Source: Clostridia bacterium (lineage in GTDB: Bacteria; Bacillota; Clostridia; Oscillospirales; Acutalibacteraceae). From it: a stretch of 64,000 nucleotides of DNA. Below are positions 53,836 to 63,788 of the stretch, piece after piece. Within the stretch, counting starts at the first letter, position 1. The number at the start of each line of letters is the position of its first letter. The notes under the pieces are model-generated. The model had not been told where the DNA came from, made no database searches, and saw nothing but the letters and a program-made list of their open reading frames with translations. The translations under genes and the position numbers were made by a program. Location: contig JAFRRP010000025.1 of NCBI GenBank assembly GCA_017428085.1, positions 91,212-155,211 of the forward strand, written 5' to 3'.

Positions 53836-56376
53836 ATGAAACGAACGCAGTATACAAAAGAATCCCTGCGGGAGATCTCGTTCCCGCTCGGCGGGATCGG
53901 CACTGGCTGTATCGGCCTCGCCGGAAACGGCCTGCTGACGGATTGGGAGATCTTCAACCGACCGAATAAGGGCGGCGATAACGGTTTTTCACACTTCGCG
54001 ATCAAAGCGGTGAAGGATGGAAAAACCGCGGACGCGCGGGTGCTGGTCGCCGACAGCGACGCGCATCTTGCCGGCGCATACGCGCACGGCTTCGGTACGG
54101 GCCTCTCAAGCACGTCCATGCAGGGCTTCCCGCATTTTAAGGATTGCGTGTTCACGGGGGAATTTCCCGCGGCGACGGTGGAATTTATTGACGGTACGTT
54201 TCCCGGCAGGGTGACGCTCACCGCCTGGAATCCGCTGATCCCGCTGAACGACAGGGATTCAAGCATCCCCGCCGCCTTCTTTGAGATCGCGGTCGAAAAC
54301 ACCGCGCAAGACGCGCTGGACTACTGTATTGCGGCCTCGCTCCGGAATCCGGCCGCGGCATCCGTCAATGAAATACAAAAAACGGAAGCCGGCAGCTTTC
54401 TCTGCCTTCGGCAAAATCAATACGGGGGAGACGATCCCGGATATATGGACCTGACGCTGGGAACGGCTGCCGTGCGCGACGTTTCCGGGCAGGCGTATTG
54501 GTATCGCGGCGCATGGAATGACTGTCTGGAGCGCTATTGGCGTAATTTCACGGAAGAAGACGCCATGCCGGACCGGAACTACGATACCCCCGGGAACCGG
54601 GATACGGGCACGCTTGCGGTAAAGCTCTCCGTTCCCGCCGGAAAGACGGCAAGGACGCGGTTCGTGATCGCTTGGAACGTGCCGAACAATTACAACTATT
54701 GGAATCCGTATAAGGTCAAAAACGAAAACGGCGAAGAACGGGACGTGACGTGGAAGAACTATTACGCGACGCTGTACCCGGATTCCTTCGCCGCCGCAAA
54801 GGACGCCCTTGCCCGCTGGGACGCGCTTTGGGCCGGCACCGGGCGCTATCACGACGCGGTCTTCGGCTCGTCTCTGCCCGAAGCCGCGACCGAAGCGCTG
54901 GCCAGCGCCGTTTCGGTGCTCAAAAGCCCCACCGTGCTGCGGCTGGAGGACGGCTCCTTTTACGGCTGGGAGGGTGTGAACGAAAAAACCGGCTCCTGCG
55001 AGGGCTCATGCACCCATGTCTGGAACTACGCGTATGCCCTGTGCTTTCTGTTCCCGAAGCTGGAGCGCGGCATACGGGAAACGGATTTCCGCTATAATCA
55101 GGATGAAAACGGCAGAATGGCGTTCCGTATGCAGCTGCCCCCAGGCAGAGAAAAAAACGGCTTCCGCGCCTGCCTGGACGGGCAGATGGGCGGCGTGATC
55201 AAAACCTACCGGGAATGGAAGCTGTGCGGCGACGACGCTTGGCTGCGAAAGCTCTGGCCCCGGGTGAAAAAATCCTTGGCGTACGCGTGGAGCGAAGAGA
55301 ATCCCGACCGCTGGGACCGCGATCGGGACGGCGTTCTGGAGGGCAGACAGCACCATACGCTGGATATGGAGCTCTTCGGCCCCTCCTCATGGCTGCAGGG
55401 CTTTTATCTGGCGGCGTTGCGGTGCGGCGCGGAGATGGCGGAGCGCATGGGCGAACCGGAAACGGCGGAGGTCTATGCGGCGCTTTACAAAAACGGCAGG
55501 CGCTTCTGCGACGAAACGCTTTTTAACGGACGCTGGTACTGTCAGGATATCGACCTCGCCGACAAAACCCTGCTTGCGCCCTTCTCCGACGCCGAAAAGA
55601 CCTATTGGAACGGAGAATCCGGCGAAATCAAGTATCAGATCGGGCAGGGGTGTGCAATCGACCAGTGCCTCGCCCAGTGGCACGCCGAGCTGTGCGGGCT
55701 CGGAGAGCTCTATGATAAAAAACAACTGGCCACGGCGCTGAAAAGCCTGTATAAGAATAATTTTCTGCCGAATATGCGCCGCCATTACAACACCTTCCGT
55801 CTGTTCGCGGTGAACGACGAGGCGGGCGCGATCATCTGTTCGTTCCCCGGGGACGTCAAAAAACCGGCGATCCCCATCCCTTACGCGCAGGAAAGCATGC
55901 ACGGCTTTGAATACGCGCTTGCCGGGCTGATGATCGCCGAAGGCATGGTTGACGAGGGGATGGCGATCGTGACCGCCATCCGCGACCGTTACCGCGGATA
56001 CAACCGTAACCCGTTCAACGAGATCGAATGCGGCTCCAACTACGCCCGCAGCATGGCGTCCTTTGCGCTGCTGCCGATCTTCGCCGGCTTCTCATTCAAT
56101 ATGCCCGCGCTTGCAATCGGATTCGATCCCGTTCTGCCCGGCGACTTCCGCGCGCCGTGGTTCCTGGACTGCGCCTGGGGCGAATTTGAAAAAAGCGCGG
56201 GGGAAACCGCGCTTACCGTGATATCCGGGACCCTGCGTCTGCATCAACTGACGCTCCCGTATCTTGGGGCCGTACGTTCGGTAACGGCGGACGGCGCCGG
56301 GATCCCGTTCGGGTTCCGGAATGGGACGCTTCTTCTTGACGCGGCCGTTCGGGAACGGCTCGTCGTAAGGTATTGA
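53836..56376 (+). CDS. GH116-family glycoside hydrolase (beta-glucosidase/xylosidase-like)
   Basis: 846 residues. The N-terminal beta domain begins ISFPLGGIGTGCIGLAGNG, and the (alpha/alpha)6 barrel has SCEGSCTHVWNYAYALCFLF (candidate nucleophile Glu near residue 388) and HHTLDMELFGPSSW (candidate acid/base Asp near 507). This matches the GBA2/DUF608 layout; the specificity is probably beta-glucoside or beta-xyloside. No signal peptide, so cytoplasmic. CGGGAGGAAGCACAG is upstream. Convergent with the cyclophilin-like gene. Confidence 0.87.
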   Translation: MKRTQYTKESLREISFPLGGIGTGCIGLAGNGLLTDWEIFNRPNKGGDNGFSHFAIKAVKDGKTADARVLVADSDAHLAGAYAHGFGTGLSSTSMQGFPHFKDCVFTGEFPAATVEFIDGTFPGRVTLTAWNPLIPLNDRDSSIPAAFFEIAVENTAQDALDYCIAASLRNPAAASVNEIQKTEAGSFLCLRQNQYGGDDPGYMDLTLGTAAVRDVSGQAYWYRGAWNDCLERYWRNFTEEDAMPDRNYDTPGNRDTGTLAVKLSVPAGKTARTRFVIAWNVPNNYNYWNPYKVKNENGEERDVTWKNYYATLYPDSFAAAKDALARWDALWAGTGRYHDAVFGSSLPEAATEALASAVSVLKSPTVLRLEDGSFYGWEGVNEKTGSCEGSCTHVWNYAYALCFLFPKLERGIRETDFRYNQDENGRMAFRMQLPPGREKNGFRACLDGQMGGVIKTYREWKLCGDDAWLRKLWPRVKKSLAYAWSEENPDRWDRDRDGVLEGRQHHTLDMELFGPSSWLQGFYLAALRCGAEMAERMGEPETAEVYAALYKNGRRFCDETLFNGRWYCQDIDLADKTLLAPFSDAEKTYWNGESGEIKYQIGQGCAIDQCLAQWHAELCGLGELYDKKQLATALKSLYKNNFLPNMRRHYNTFRLFAVNDEAGAIICSFPGDVKKPAIPIPYAQESMHGFEYALAGLMIAEGMVDEGMAIVTAIRDRYRGYNRNPFNEIECGSNYARSMASFALLPIFAGFSFNMPALAIGFDPVLPGDFRAPWFLDCAWGEFEKSAGETALTVISGTLRLHQLTLPYLGAVRSVTADGAGIPFGFRNGTLLLDAAVRERLVVRY

Positions 56377-56377
56377 A

Positions 56378-56926
56378 TCATTCCGCCGCTTCCCGCAGGG
56401 AGAACACGACCGTGGGGTCGCCGTCGCCGAGCGCCGTCCGGAGCGCCTCCGGCGTTACGCCCTCCACCCTGCCGAGCCGGGTCAGGCTCCATGTGTTTTT
56501 ACCGTAATAGATCGTGATCCGGTCGCCGTTATAAAGGATCACGTCGCCGGGCGCGGCGGTGATCCGCGCGTCGTTTGTCGGCAGCGGCGTCTCCAGCGCG
56601 CCGACCTTTTCAAAGCCGCCGTAGTCGCGCATGGATACCGTCAGGTCGCCCTCCCGCAGCAGGGCAAGAAAGGCTTCGGCGGAGGAATTGTCAGCCGACC
56701 TGATCCGCAGTGTGGATTCGCCGATCTGTGCGTAAATCATTTCTTCTTCCTTTCCGGCAGGCCCGTCCGGCAGCGTCTGCTCCGCCGTCGCCTGCGTCTG
56801 CGTCTCCGTCGCCTGCGTCTCATGCGTCTGCGTTTCCGCCGGGGCCGCCGGTGCGGCGCTCCGGCACGCCGCAAGGCAAAACAGAAGCGGCGCAAGAAAC
56901 AGAATAAACAGTCTTTTTATCCGCAC
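56378..56926 (-). CDS. Cyclophilin-like-fold lipoprotein
   Basis: 182 residues. The signal peptide ends LFCLAAC (Cys near 21). The linker is a Thr/Gln/Glu/Ala-rich low-complexity stretch (about 24-55). The C-terminal domain (about 63-175, YAQIGESTLRIRSADNSSAE ... GDVILYNGDRITIYYG) fits the cyclophilin-like fold domain found in many Clostridia and Bacteroidetes secreted proteins. No known proline isomerase residues were identified. Same strand as, and 20 bases from, the alpha/beta hydrolase gene, so both may form one operon. Confidence 0.85.
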   Translation of the reverse strand: MRIKRLFILFLAPLLFCLAACRSAAPAAPAETQTHETQATETQTQATAEQTLPDGPAGKEEEMIYAQIGESTLRIRSADNSSAEAFLALLREGDLTVSMRDYGGFEKVGALETPLPTNDARITAAPGDVILYNGDRITIYYGKNTWSLTRLGRVEGVTPEALRTALGDGDPTVVFSLREAAE

Positions 56927-56945
56927 TTTCCGCGCACCGTCCTTC

Positions 56946-57944
56946 TTATTGGAGATACGCCGAAAAGAACGCCGTCAGCTTATCAAAGGGGATGGCGTTT
57001 TTGTTTCCGCCGTCATGAAGGTCGGTGTGGGACGCGCCCGGGATCAGCATAAGCTCCTTGTTTGCCGCGAACTTGCTGTCTTTTACCATGTCGGCGTAGG
57101 CGTCCTTCCCGAAGTAGCAGGAGTGCGCCGCGTCGCCGTGTACGATCAGCACCGCGCTGCGGATCTCGTTGGAATACCGCAGGATCGGCTGGTTGATAAA
57201 GGACTCGCAGCCGATCACGTTCCAGCCGCTGTTGGAATTGAGCGAGCGGGGATGGTAGCCGCGGGCGGTTTTGTAGTAATCGTAGTAGTCCTTCACAAAA
57301 TACGGGGCGTCCGCGGGCAGGGGATCCACCACGCCGCCGCCGGGCTTGCAGGCGCCGGCCTTCAGGTCGGCAAGCCGTTGGGCGCACATGGCGGCTTTCT
57401 TTGCATAACGCGCTTCCTCGCTGTCCTCGGCGTCAAAATACCCCTTTGCGTTCACGCGGGTCATGTCGTACATGGTCATGGCGGCCGTCGCTTTTACGCG
57501 GGTGTCCAGCGCTGCGGCGTTGATCGCCATGCCGCCCCAACCGCAGATCCCGATGATCCCGATCCGGTCCGGGTCGGCCTTTTCGCAAAGCGAAAGAAAG
57601 TCCACCGCCGCCATAAAGTCCTCCGTGTTGATATCGGGGGACGCCATATACCGGACGTTTCCGCCGCTTTCCCCGGTAAAGGAGGGGTCGAACGCCAGCG
57701 TCAGGAAGCCGCGCTCCGCCATGGTCTGGGCGTAAAGGCCCGCGCACTGCTCCTTTACGGCGCCGAAGGGGCCGCATACCGCAATGGCGGGGAGCCTGCC
57801 CGCCGCGTCTTTCGGCGCGTAAAGGTCCGCCGCCAGCGTAATGCCGTAGCGGTTGACAAAGGTCGCCTTGCTGTGGTCGACCTTTTCGCTTTTCGGGAAC
57901 GTCTTGTCCCATTCCCGTGTCAGATTCAGTATTTCTTTTTTCAT
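56946..57944 (-). CDS. Alpha/beta hydrolase (dienelactone-hydrolase-like)
   Basis: 332 residues. The region LPAIAVCGPFGAVKEQCAGL, the nucleophile-elbow segment GIIGICGWGGMAINAAALDTR and a late AVLIVHGDAAHSCYFGKDAY fit the large group of alpha/beta hydrolases near YcjY and dienelactone hydrolase. Cys134 sits where a nucleophile is expected, but the GxCxWGG form is unusual and the true nucleophile is uncertain. GASHTDLHDGG near the end could supply the His. It is transcribed away from the LysR gene through overlapping promoters. Confidence 0.82.
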   Translation of the reverse strand: MKKEILNLTREWDKTFPKSEKVDHSKATFVNRYGITLAADLYAPKDAAGRLPAIAVCGPFGAVKEQCAGLYAQTMAERGFLTLAFDPSFTGESGGNVRYMASPDINTEDFMAAVDFLSLCEKADPDRIGIIGICGWGGMAINAAALDTRVKATAAMTMYDMTRVNAKGYFDAEDSEEARYAKKAAMCAQRLADLKAGACKPGGGVVDPLPADAPYFVKDYYDYYKTARGYHPRSLNSNSGWNVIGCESFINQPILRYSNEIRSAVLIVHGDAAHSCYFGKDAYADMVKDSKFAANKELMLIPGASHTDLHDGGNKNAIPFDKLTAFFSAYLQ

Positions 57945-57982
57945 GATAAAAACTGCCCCTTTCGGATTATTTCTCCACTTTT

Positions 57983-58036
57983 ATTATACCCGCTTGCTTT
58001 TTTCTTTTCAAATGGTTATAATGAATATCATGATAT
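57983..58036. promoter_or_regulatory. Overlapping divergent promoters with a palindromic operator candidate
   Basis: Rightward: TTGCTT 57994-57999 and TATAAT 58017-58022, spacer 17. Leftward: TTGAAA (58011-58006) and TATAAT (57988-57983), spacer 17. The perfect palindrome ATATCATGATAT (58025-58036) follows the rightward -10. This is the usual layout of a LysR regulator next to its target. Confidence 0.8.
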
Positions 58037-58063
58037 AGGAATACGGAATATCGGGAGATAGCT

Positions 58064-58984
58064 ATGGAGATCCGCACGCTGCGCTACTTCCTTGCCGTCG
58101 CGCGGGAAGAAAACATGACCAGAGCCGCGGGGCTTTTGCACGTGATCCAGCCAACGCTTTCCAAAACCCTGCGGGCGCTGGAGGAGGAGCTCGGAAAGAA
58201 GCTCTTTGAGCGACACAGCTTTTCCATCTCCCTCACGCAGGAGGGCGTGCTGCTGCGCGACCGGGCGGCGGATCTTGTGGGGATGGCGGATAAGATCGAG
58301 CGGGAGTTTTACGCGCTGGACGACGTGACCGGGGGCGACCTTTATCTGGGACTGGCGGAATCCTATCAGATCCGCTATCTCGCAAGAGAGATCCGCTCGC
58401 TGAAGGCGGCATGTCCGGGGCTCACTTACCACATCACCAGCGGCGATACGGAGCAGGTGACGGAAAAGCTCGATAAGGGGCTGCTGGATTTTGCCGTGCT
58501 CTGCGATACGCCGGACGGGCGCAAATACGACAGCCTGCCGTTTCCCGCGCCGGACGTCTGGGGCGTGGTTATGCCCGCCGACGCGCCGCTGGCGAAAAAG
58601 GCGGCCGTCACGGCGGAGGATCTCGCGGGGCTGCCGCTCTTTACCTCGGAGCAGGGCTGGGAAAACGATATCGGCAGGTGGTGCGGTGAAAAACGCGGCG
58701 CCCTGCGGCTGGAGGGCACCTTCCGTCTGGCGTACAACGCCTCCGTTTTTGTAAAAGAGGGCCTCGGCTACCAGCTGACCTTCGACGGCCTGGTGGATAC
58801 GTCGCCGGGCAGCGGCCTGACCTTCCGTCTGCTGTCCCCGCGGCTGGAAACCGGCCTGTTTCTGATCTGGAACCGCTATCAGGCGCTGACGCCCATTGCG
58901 GAGCGGTTTTTGCAGCAGGTCCGGCGCGGCTTCCGGCAGCCGGCCGCGCAGAACCATGAAAAAAAGGAAGAGAGCCGGGCATGA
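58064..58984 (+). CDS. LysR-family transcriptional regulator
   Basis: 306 residues. The N-terminal winged helix (1-60) has LRYFLAVAREENMTRAAGLL and QPTLSKTLRALEEELGKKLFER, the family signature, followed by the effector domain (about 90-295). It likely controls the divergent alpha/beta hydrolase and itself through the shared promoter region. GGGAGATAGCT precedes the ATG. The effector is unknown. Confidence 0.93.
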   Translation: MEIRTLRYFLAVAREENMTRAAGLLHVIQPTLSKTLRALEEELGKKLFERHSFSISLTQEGVLLRDRAADLVGMADKIEREFYALDDVTGGDLYLGLAESYQIRYLAREIRSLKAACPGLTYHITSGDTEQVTEKLDKGLLDFAVLCDTPDGRKYDSLPFPAPDVWGVVMPADAPLAKKAAVTAEDLAGLPLFTSEQGWENDIGRWCGEKRGALRLEGTFRLAYNASVFVKEGLGYQLTFDGLVDTSPGSGLTFRLLSPRLETGLFLIWNRYQALTPIAERFLQQVRRGFRQPAAQNHEKKEESRA

Positions 58985-59012
58985 TTGCTGCGGCTTTCCG
59001 CGGAGGATGATC

Positions 59013-59789
59013 ATGGAACTGAAAACGATTGACAGCGGACAGGCCTTCGACTTCGGAAAAACGGCGGCCGCCTACGCCGCCTACCGGGATATTTACCCGC
59101 CGGCGCTGTATGACCGTCTGCGCGCGCTCGGCGTCGCGGCCGACGGCAGGGCGTGGCTGGATCTCGGGACCGGCACCGGCGTGCTGCCGAAAAATCTTTA
59201 CAACCCGAAGGCGCGTCTGACCGGCCTTGATGTTTCCGAAGCGCAGATCGCGTCCGCCAGACGGGAGGCCGCCCTGAACGGATGGCGGATCGAATATCTT
59301 GTCGCGCCGGCGGAAGAGACCGGATTGCCGGATCGCGCCTTTGACGTGATCACCACGGCGCAGTGTTTTTGGTATTTTGACCGGGAGAAGATGCGGGCGG
59401 AGCTCCGTCGGCTTCTGAAACCGGGCGGGGAGTTTATCAAGATCGCAATGGATTGGGATCTGACGGATCCCGTCGCGGCGGGCAGCGTTGGGCTCGTGCA
59501 AGCGTTCAATCCAAGGTGGACAGGCGGCAGGGGAGTCGGCGGCGATATTTTCGACGATCTGTTTCCCGGCAGGCGGACCGAAAGCTTCGGCGCGGACCTG
59601 CCCTTTACGCGGGAGAGCTGGCACGGCAGGATGTGCGCCTGCCGCGGAACGCTGGCGTCCATGGACGCGGATACGTTCCGCGCGTGGGAGCGTGCGCATC
59701 TGGATTTTCTGGTCCTCCTGCCGGAAAGGTTCACGGTCCGGCATACTGTTTATCTCTCTGTCTTCGCGCATCTGCCCGGAGATACGTAA
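59013..59789 (+). CDS. SAM-dependent methyltransferase, class I
   Basis: 258 residues. Motif I is WLDLGTGTGVLPKNL, with LTGLDVSEAQIASARREA as motif II and FDVITTAQCFWYF as the post-motif region; these indicate a small-molecule or cofactor-type methyltransferase. The ATG at 59013 has GGAGG six bases upstream. It starts 28 bases after the LysR gene and could be part of that operon. Confidence 0.9.
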   Translation: MELKTIDSGQAFDFGKTAAAYAAYRDIYPPALYDRLRALGVAADGRAWLDLGTGTGVLPKNLYNPKARLTGLDVSEAQIASARREAALNGWRIEYLVAPAEETGLPDRAFDVITTAQCFWYFDREKMRAELRRLLKPGGEFIKIAMDWDLTDPVAAGSVGLVQAFNPRWTGGRGVGGDIFDDLFPGRRTESFGADLPFTRESWHGRMCACRGTLASMDADTFRAWERAHLDFLVLLPERFTVRHTVYLSVFAHLPGDT

Positions 59790-59906
59790 AAACCGCCGGG
59801 CGGACGGTAAGCGACCGTCTGCGTCGGCACAATCACCGGATATTCCCGCAACGGAAACCGTTTGCGGATATCATGTATTATAACCCATACAGAAGGAGCA
59901 AAGACT

Positions 59907-62900
59907 ATGCAAAGAACAAAACGGGCGATCGCCCTGCTGCTGGTTCTGGTTCTGATTCTTCCGACCCTCGCAGCCTGCGGAAAAAAGCAGGCCGGCGAGA
60001 GCGAGGAGAGTCCGATCACAGCCACGGATATCCAATACAGCAAGCGCGGCGTGTACACCACCACCGTGTCCTCCGAAAAAGTGGACCTCTCCGGCATCAC
60101 GGCAGGGGACGTATTGGTTTTTTATGAGGAAGCAACCGGTTCTTCGGACAATCTGCTGACGGAGGAAATGCTGCTGTCTGCGATCAGGGAAGCGTCGGAT
60201 ACGGAAGTGAAAACGCGCTCAAGGAAAACCTCCGCCGTGATTCTCGATGTCGACAGCGTGCAGGCGAATCCGAACGGCGGCTATGATATCAGCTTTACGG
60301 ATGAAGACGCCTTGAACAACCCCACGGATACATACCGGATCGAATTCAAGGGTACAGACGCGATGGCGACGGTATCGGTCGTTTATCCGGAAATAAGCTT
60401 GACGCCGGACGTTGCGTTCGTGACCGCTGCGGACCGGGATTATAAGATCACGCTTACGCTTGCAGGCAGCGACTTCGAGGACGAAATCGACCCAAAGAGC
60501 GTCTATCTCGGGGACGCGTTCCGGGATCTGGAGATCAAAAGTCTTTCTTCTTCCGGCAAGAACCTGACGATGCAGCTTGCCGGTTCCCTTGCGGCGGATG
60601 AAGCGGGGCTGTGCCGGTGGGGGACGATCGGCGTCAATCCGCGGGCGATCCGGGACGGCTATACCTACGTCACGGCGAGAGTCAACGTCTGCTCCGACGC
60701 CGCTTACCTGGATTACGCTTCGATGCGTTACGATGCGGGCAGGGTCACCGCCGAGCTCAAGGTCTACGGCGCGGCCGACCCGGCCTCCCTGACAAAAGAA
60801 AATGTCAGAATCGACGGTGCGGTAACCGAATCGGTCGAACAGCTCGACGCGCATACGGTGAATGCGGTCTTTTCTGCCGAAGGGATCGGAAGCGTCAACG
60901 ATTTTTCCGACCGGATCGGCGACGGGAATCTGACTGTCGGCGCTTATACGGCCCCGGTCGGCCTGTTCCAGGCGAGCTTCTATCCCGTGTTCGACTACGC
61001 GGAGGACGACGGCGAAAATCTGAAGCTCACCCTGAAGCTCTATGCGGACAACGGCACGTTTGACGAAAAGCTCAGCGCGGACGGGATCGCGCTCGGGAAG
61101 GGCTTTGACACCGCAAAAATCGAGTCCGTGGCCGTGGACGACGATACCGTCGCGACGCTGGTCGTTTCGACGCCCGCAAACGGGAAAACCAGCGAGGATA
61201 TGGACATAACCGGCACGGTCACGCTCCCCGCGGGGGCGCTGACAAACGCATGGGGGGAAAAGACGTCGCAGGAGGTTTCTTATACGCGCGGCTATTCCAC
61301 CGAAACGCTCGGCAGGGACATCACCCTGAATACGGAAACGCTGCTGGAGATCCAGAGATACACCAGAGGCCTCAACACGTTATTCGGCAAGGTGATCTAT
61401 TACGGCAAGGCCGCCGGCGCCACATACTCTTTCGCAAAGACCGTGCTGGAGGCTGTCGGCGTTCTGAAGTCGGAGCATCAGGAGATCATGGAAGAGCTTG
61501 CGGCGATCCGGAACGATATGCAGAATATACAGTCCGATATCAAAGAAGTCAAGCAGATGCTCCGGGTGTCGGAGAGCAACGAGATCCAGATCAAGCTCAG
61601 CCCCTATGAGGAGAAGCTGAAAGCGCTTACGGCCTGCATCAACGATATCACGTCGACCTACCGGATCGGCATGCTGGATATGGCGCTGCTGGACGCGAAG
61701 GCGGACGGCAGGATTGCAGAGCTTCCGCGCTATACCGGAATGGACGACGCGCAGGTGGAAGTGGCCATGGAAGAATACCGGGAGCTGTATCTCCCCAACG
61801 TGGAGGACATGACCGATTCGGAGGCCGCCGACTATAATGAGCGACTGGTCAATTTTATTCTGCGCGAGGGAGAGGACGTCACCAAGACGCAGTATACGGG
61901 ATTCAAGGGGACGGTCGAAAAACTGAACAGCCTGTTTTCGCTGATCTGCACCGATCTGCAGGAAAACGAATCCAAGAATCCGCTGACCTATTACGACGAG
62001 TTCTGCGCCTTGTGCTACAACTTTGATTCGCAAAGCTATGATTACAGACTGTCGCAAAGGGTTCTGGTGGAAGGGCAGCTTGAAAGAGCGCTTACGCTGC
62101 TTGCCTCTTATCACAAGGTTTCCAAAAATCCGACCAACACGATTTACAGGGAACGCAAAAATGAATTCTTTGCGCTGCAGCAGTATCTGGACGATCACCC
62201 GGTATCCGGCCACCCCGCAAGCGAGATCAAAGCCAATCCGCGCTATGAGACGATCAAGAATGTCGAGCAAGTCACGGTGACCATTGATCGCCCCTGTATC
62301 AGCGAGATCGCCATTGCCGCCTCCGAAAACTATTGGTCGCCGGCGCGCAAAGCGCTGCAGGACGCCGGATACGAGGTCGATTTTACGAATTTAAACGACC
62401 ATGCGGGCAACTACTATGTTCTGATCGGGTATAAAACCACGATGAATTACGACGAGGCGATAAAGGGCTTCCTGATCCTGAAGGATATCGATACCGAGAC
62501 CTATATCACGCCCGATGAAAACAAGGTCAAGTTCTCCCTTGCGCCCTATACCGGGGACGAGGCTTTTGTCAGCAGCAAGGGGAATCTCAACATCGGCAAC
62601 GACGGCGACAACCTGCACCTGTACTATACGAAACAGGATAATGATATCAGCGCCGGAAAGGTCTACTATTCTATCACCGCAAACGGCAGCACGCAGGACG
62701 CCGTTAAGGATACGTACGGCGAAGGCGGCAATCCGGTCGTTGTCAACCAGACCGCGCCGAAGGAGTGGCAGCTGTATATTAAAGCGCATCCGGATATGGC
62801 GCCCGGCGTCTATAATTATGAGATCAACAAGCAGACGTACATCAAGGATCTTATGGTCTCCGGCTCGGATAATCAGAAATACGCGAAGGAATGCCTGACG

Positions 62901-63788
62901 AAGAAGGGCTACACGGTGATCGACCATGATCTGAACGCCGGCGCAGGCGGAAAATTCATCTATCTGGGCTATAAAACCACGACGAACATCAACGACGCCG
63001 TTACGGACATATCCTGTATCTACAGGATCGAAAAGGCCAGCTCGCGCAGGGCAGGCTTATGTCCCTGTACCGGCGATCAGGACTTCATTGACAGCAAAGG
63101 CGATCTGAACTGCGGCGCAGGCGGGTGGTTCATCTATCTGTATTATTATAAGACCCCGCGCGGCGATGGCCTGGCTTTGACGGATCTCTATGTCAATCAC
63201 GCAAAAGATGGCTGCGTCGACGGAAGAGATCTCAACGCCTTCGCGGGCGGGGAGTACCTCTATCTCCATTATAATCTGGGGAACGGGGTTTTTAAGACCG
63301 ACAACCTGATCGACACCGACGCCGAGTATTATCCCTACTGCTATTACCTCGGGAAGAAGGTCTCCTACGGCAACAGTGAGGATTACTGGGACTTCAGGTT
63401 CCTGAAGGACGGCGCGATGAAGGATTCCGACGGCGCGTACCGAAATTGGTCTGATGAAGAAGTGCGCGAATTCGTGCGGCGGATGCACGCCGGCAACGTA
63501 AAGGCGGAGCTGGCAAGCGCCGGTATCGACACAGGCTCCGGCGGCTTGTTGACCAAGGCGAACGTCAAGCAGGAATCCGTCTGGTATAATCTCGGCACCA
63601 CATGGAATTATATCTACCTTTACGGGAATGTGATCGCGCCCGATTCCGTGAGGGAAACCCGATTTAACGGCGAAAAAGATAAGTTCAATTATATCAACCG
63701 GTGTGAGCTGAACGATGATGAAACCTGGTACGATTCCATGAACAAAAGACAGGCGTTTATCTTCTTCTCGCTGTATGACGCGAAATGA
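59907..63788 (+). CDS. Very large lipoprotein with helical core and C-terminal MABP-like repeats
   Basis: 1293 residues. The signal peptide ends in lipobox LAAC (Cys24). Residues 25-460 hold Ig/beta-sandwich-like modules. A helical, coiled-coil section (about 500-720; AVGVLKSEHQEIMEELAAIR, DMQNIQSDIKEVKQML) follows. At about 795-1125 the motif (D/N)LNxxAGxxxxYLxY recurs five times: NLNDHAGNYYVLIGY, NLNIGNDGDNLHLYY, DLNAGAGGKFIYLGY, DLNCGAGGWFIYLYY, DLNAFAGGEYLYLHY. This resembles the MABP beta-prism, which binds membranes in eukaryotic MVB12 and DENN proteins. The end (1125-1293) is unassigned. AAGGAG precedes the ATG. Function unknown; surface adhesion or a pore/effector role are possibilities. 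Confidence 0.8.
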   Translation: MQRTKRAIALLLVLVLILPTLAACGKKQAGESEESPITATDIQYSKRGVYTTTVSSEKVDLSGITAGDVLVFYEEATGSSDNLLTEEMLLSAIREASDTEVKTRSRKTSAVILDVDSVQANPNGGYDISFTDEDALNNPTDTYRIEFKGTDAMATVSVVYPEISLTPDVAFVTAADRDYKITLTLAGSDFEDEIDPKSVYLGDAFRDLEIKSLSSSGKNLTMQLAGSLAADEAGLCRWGTIGVNPRAIRDGYTYVTARVNVCSDAAYLDYASMRYDAGRVTAELKVYGAADPASLTKENVRIDGAVTESVEQLDAHTVNAVFSAEGIGSVNDFSDRIGDGNLTVGAYTAPVGLFQASFYPVFDYAEDDGENLKLTLKLYADNGTFDEKLSADGIALGKGFDTAKIESVAVDDDTVATLVVSTPANGKTSEDMDITGTVTLPAGALTNAWGEKTSQEVSYTRGYSTETLGRDITLNTETLLEIQRYTRGLNTLFGKVIYYGKAAGATYSFAKTVLEAVGVLKSEHQEIMEELAAIRNDMQNIQSDIKEVKQMLRVSESNEIQIKLSPYEEKLKALTACINDITSTYRIGMLDMALLDAKADGRIAELPRYTGMDDAQVEVAMEEYRELYLPNVEDMTDSEAADYNERLVNFILREGEDVTKTQYTGFKGTVEKLNSLFSLICTDLQENESKNPLTYYDEFCALCYNFDSQSYDYRLSQRVLVEGQLERALTLLASYHKVSKNPTNTIYRERKNEFFALQQYLDDHPVSGHPASEIKANPRYETIKNVEQVTVTIDRPCISEIAIAASENYWSPARKALQDAGYEVDFTNLNDHAGNYYVLIGYKTTMNYDEAIKGFLILKDIDTETYITPDENKVKFSLAPYTGDEAFVSSKGNLNIGNDGDNLHLYYTKQDNDISAGKVYYSITANGSTQDAVKDTYGEGGNPVVVNQTAPKEWQLYIKAHPDMAPGVYNYEINKQTYIKDLMVSGSDNQKYAKECLTKKGYTVIDHDLNAGAGGKFIYLGYKTTTNINDAVTDISCIYRIEKASSRRAGLCPCTGDQDFIDSKGDLNCGAGGWFIYLYYYKTPRGDGLALTDLYVNHAKDGCVDGRDLNAFAGGEYLYLHYNLGNGVFKTDNLIDTDAEYYPYCYYLGKKVSYGNSEDYWDFRFLKDGAMKDSDGAYRNWSDEEVREFVRRMHAGNVKAELASAGIDTGSGGLLTKANVKQESVWYNLGTTWNYIYLYGNVIAPDSVRETRFNGEKDKFNYINRCELNDDETWYDSMNKRQAFIFFSLYDAK

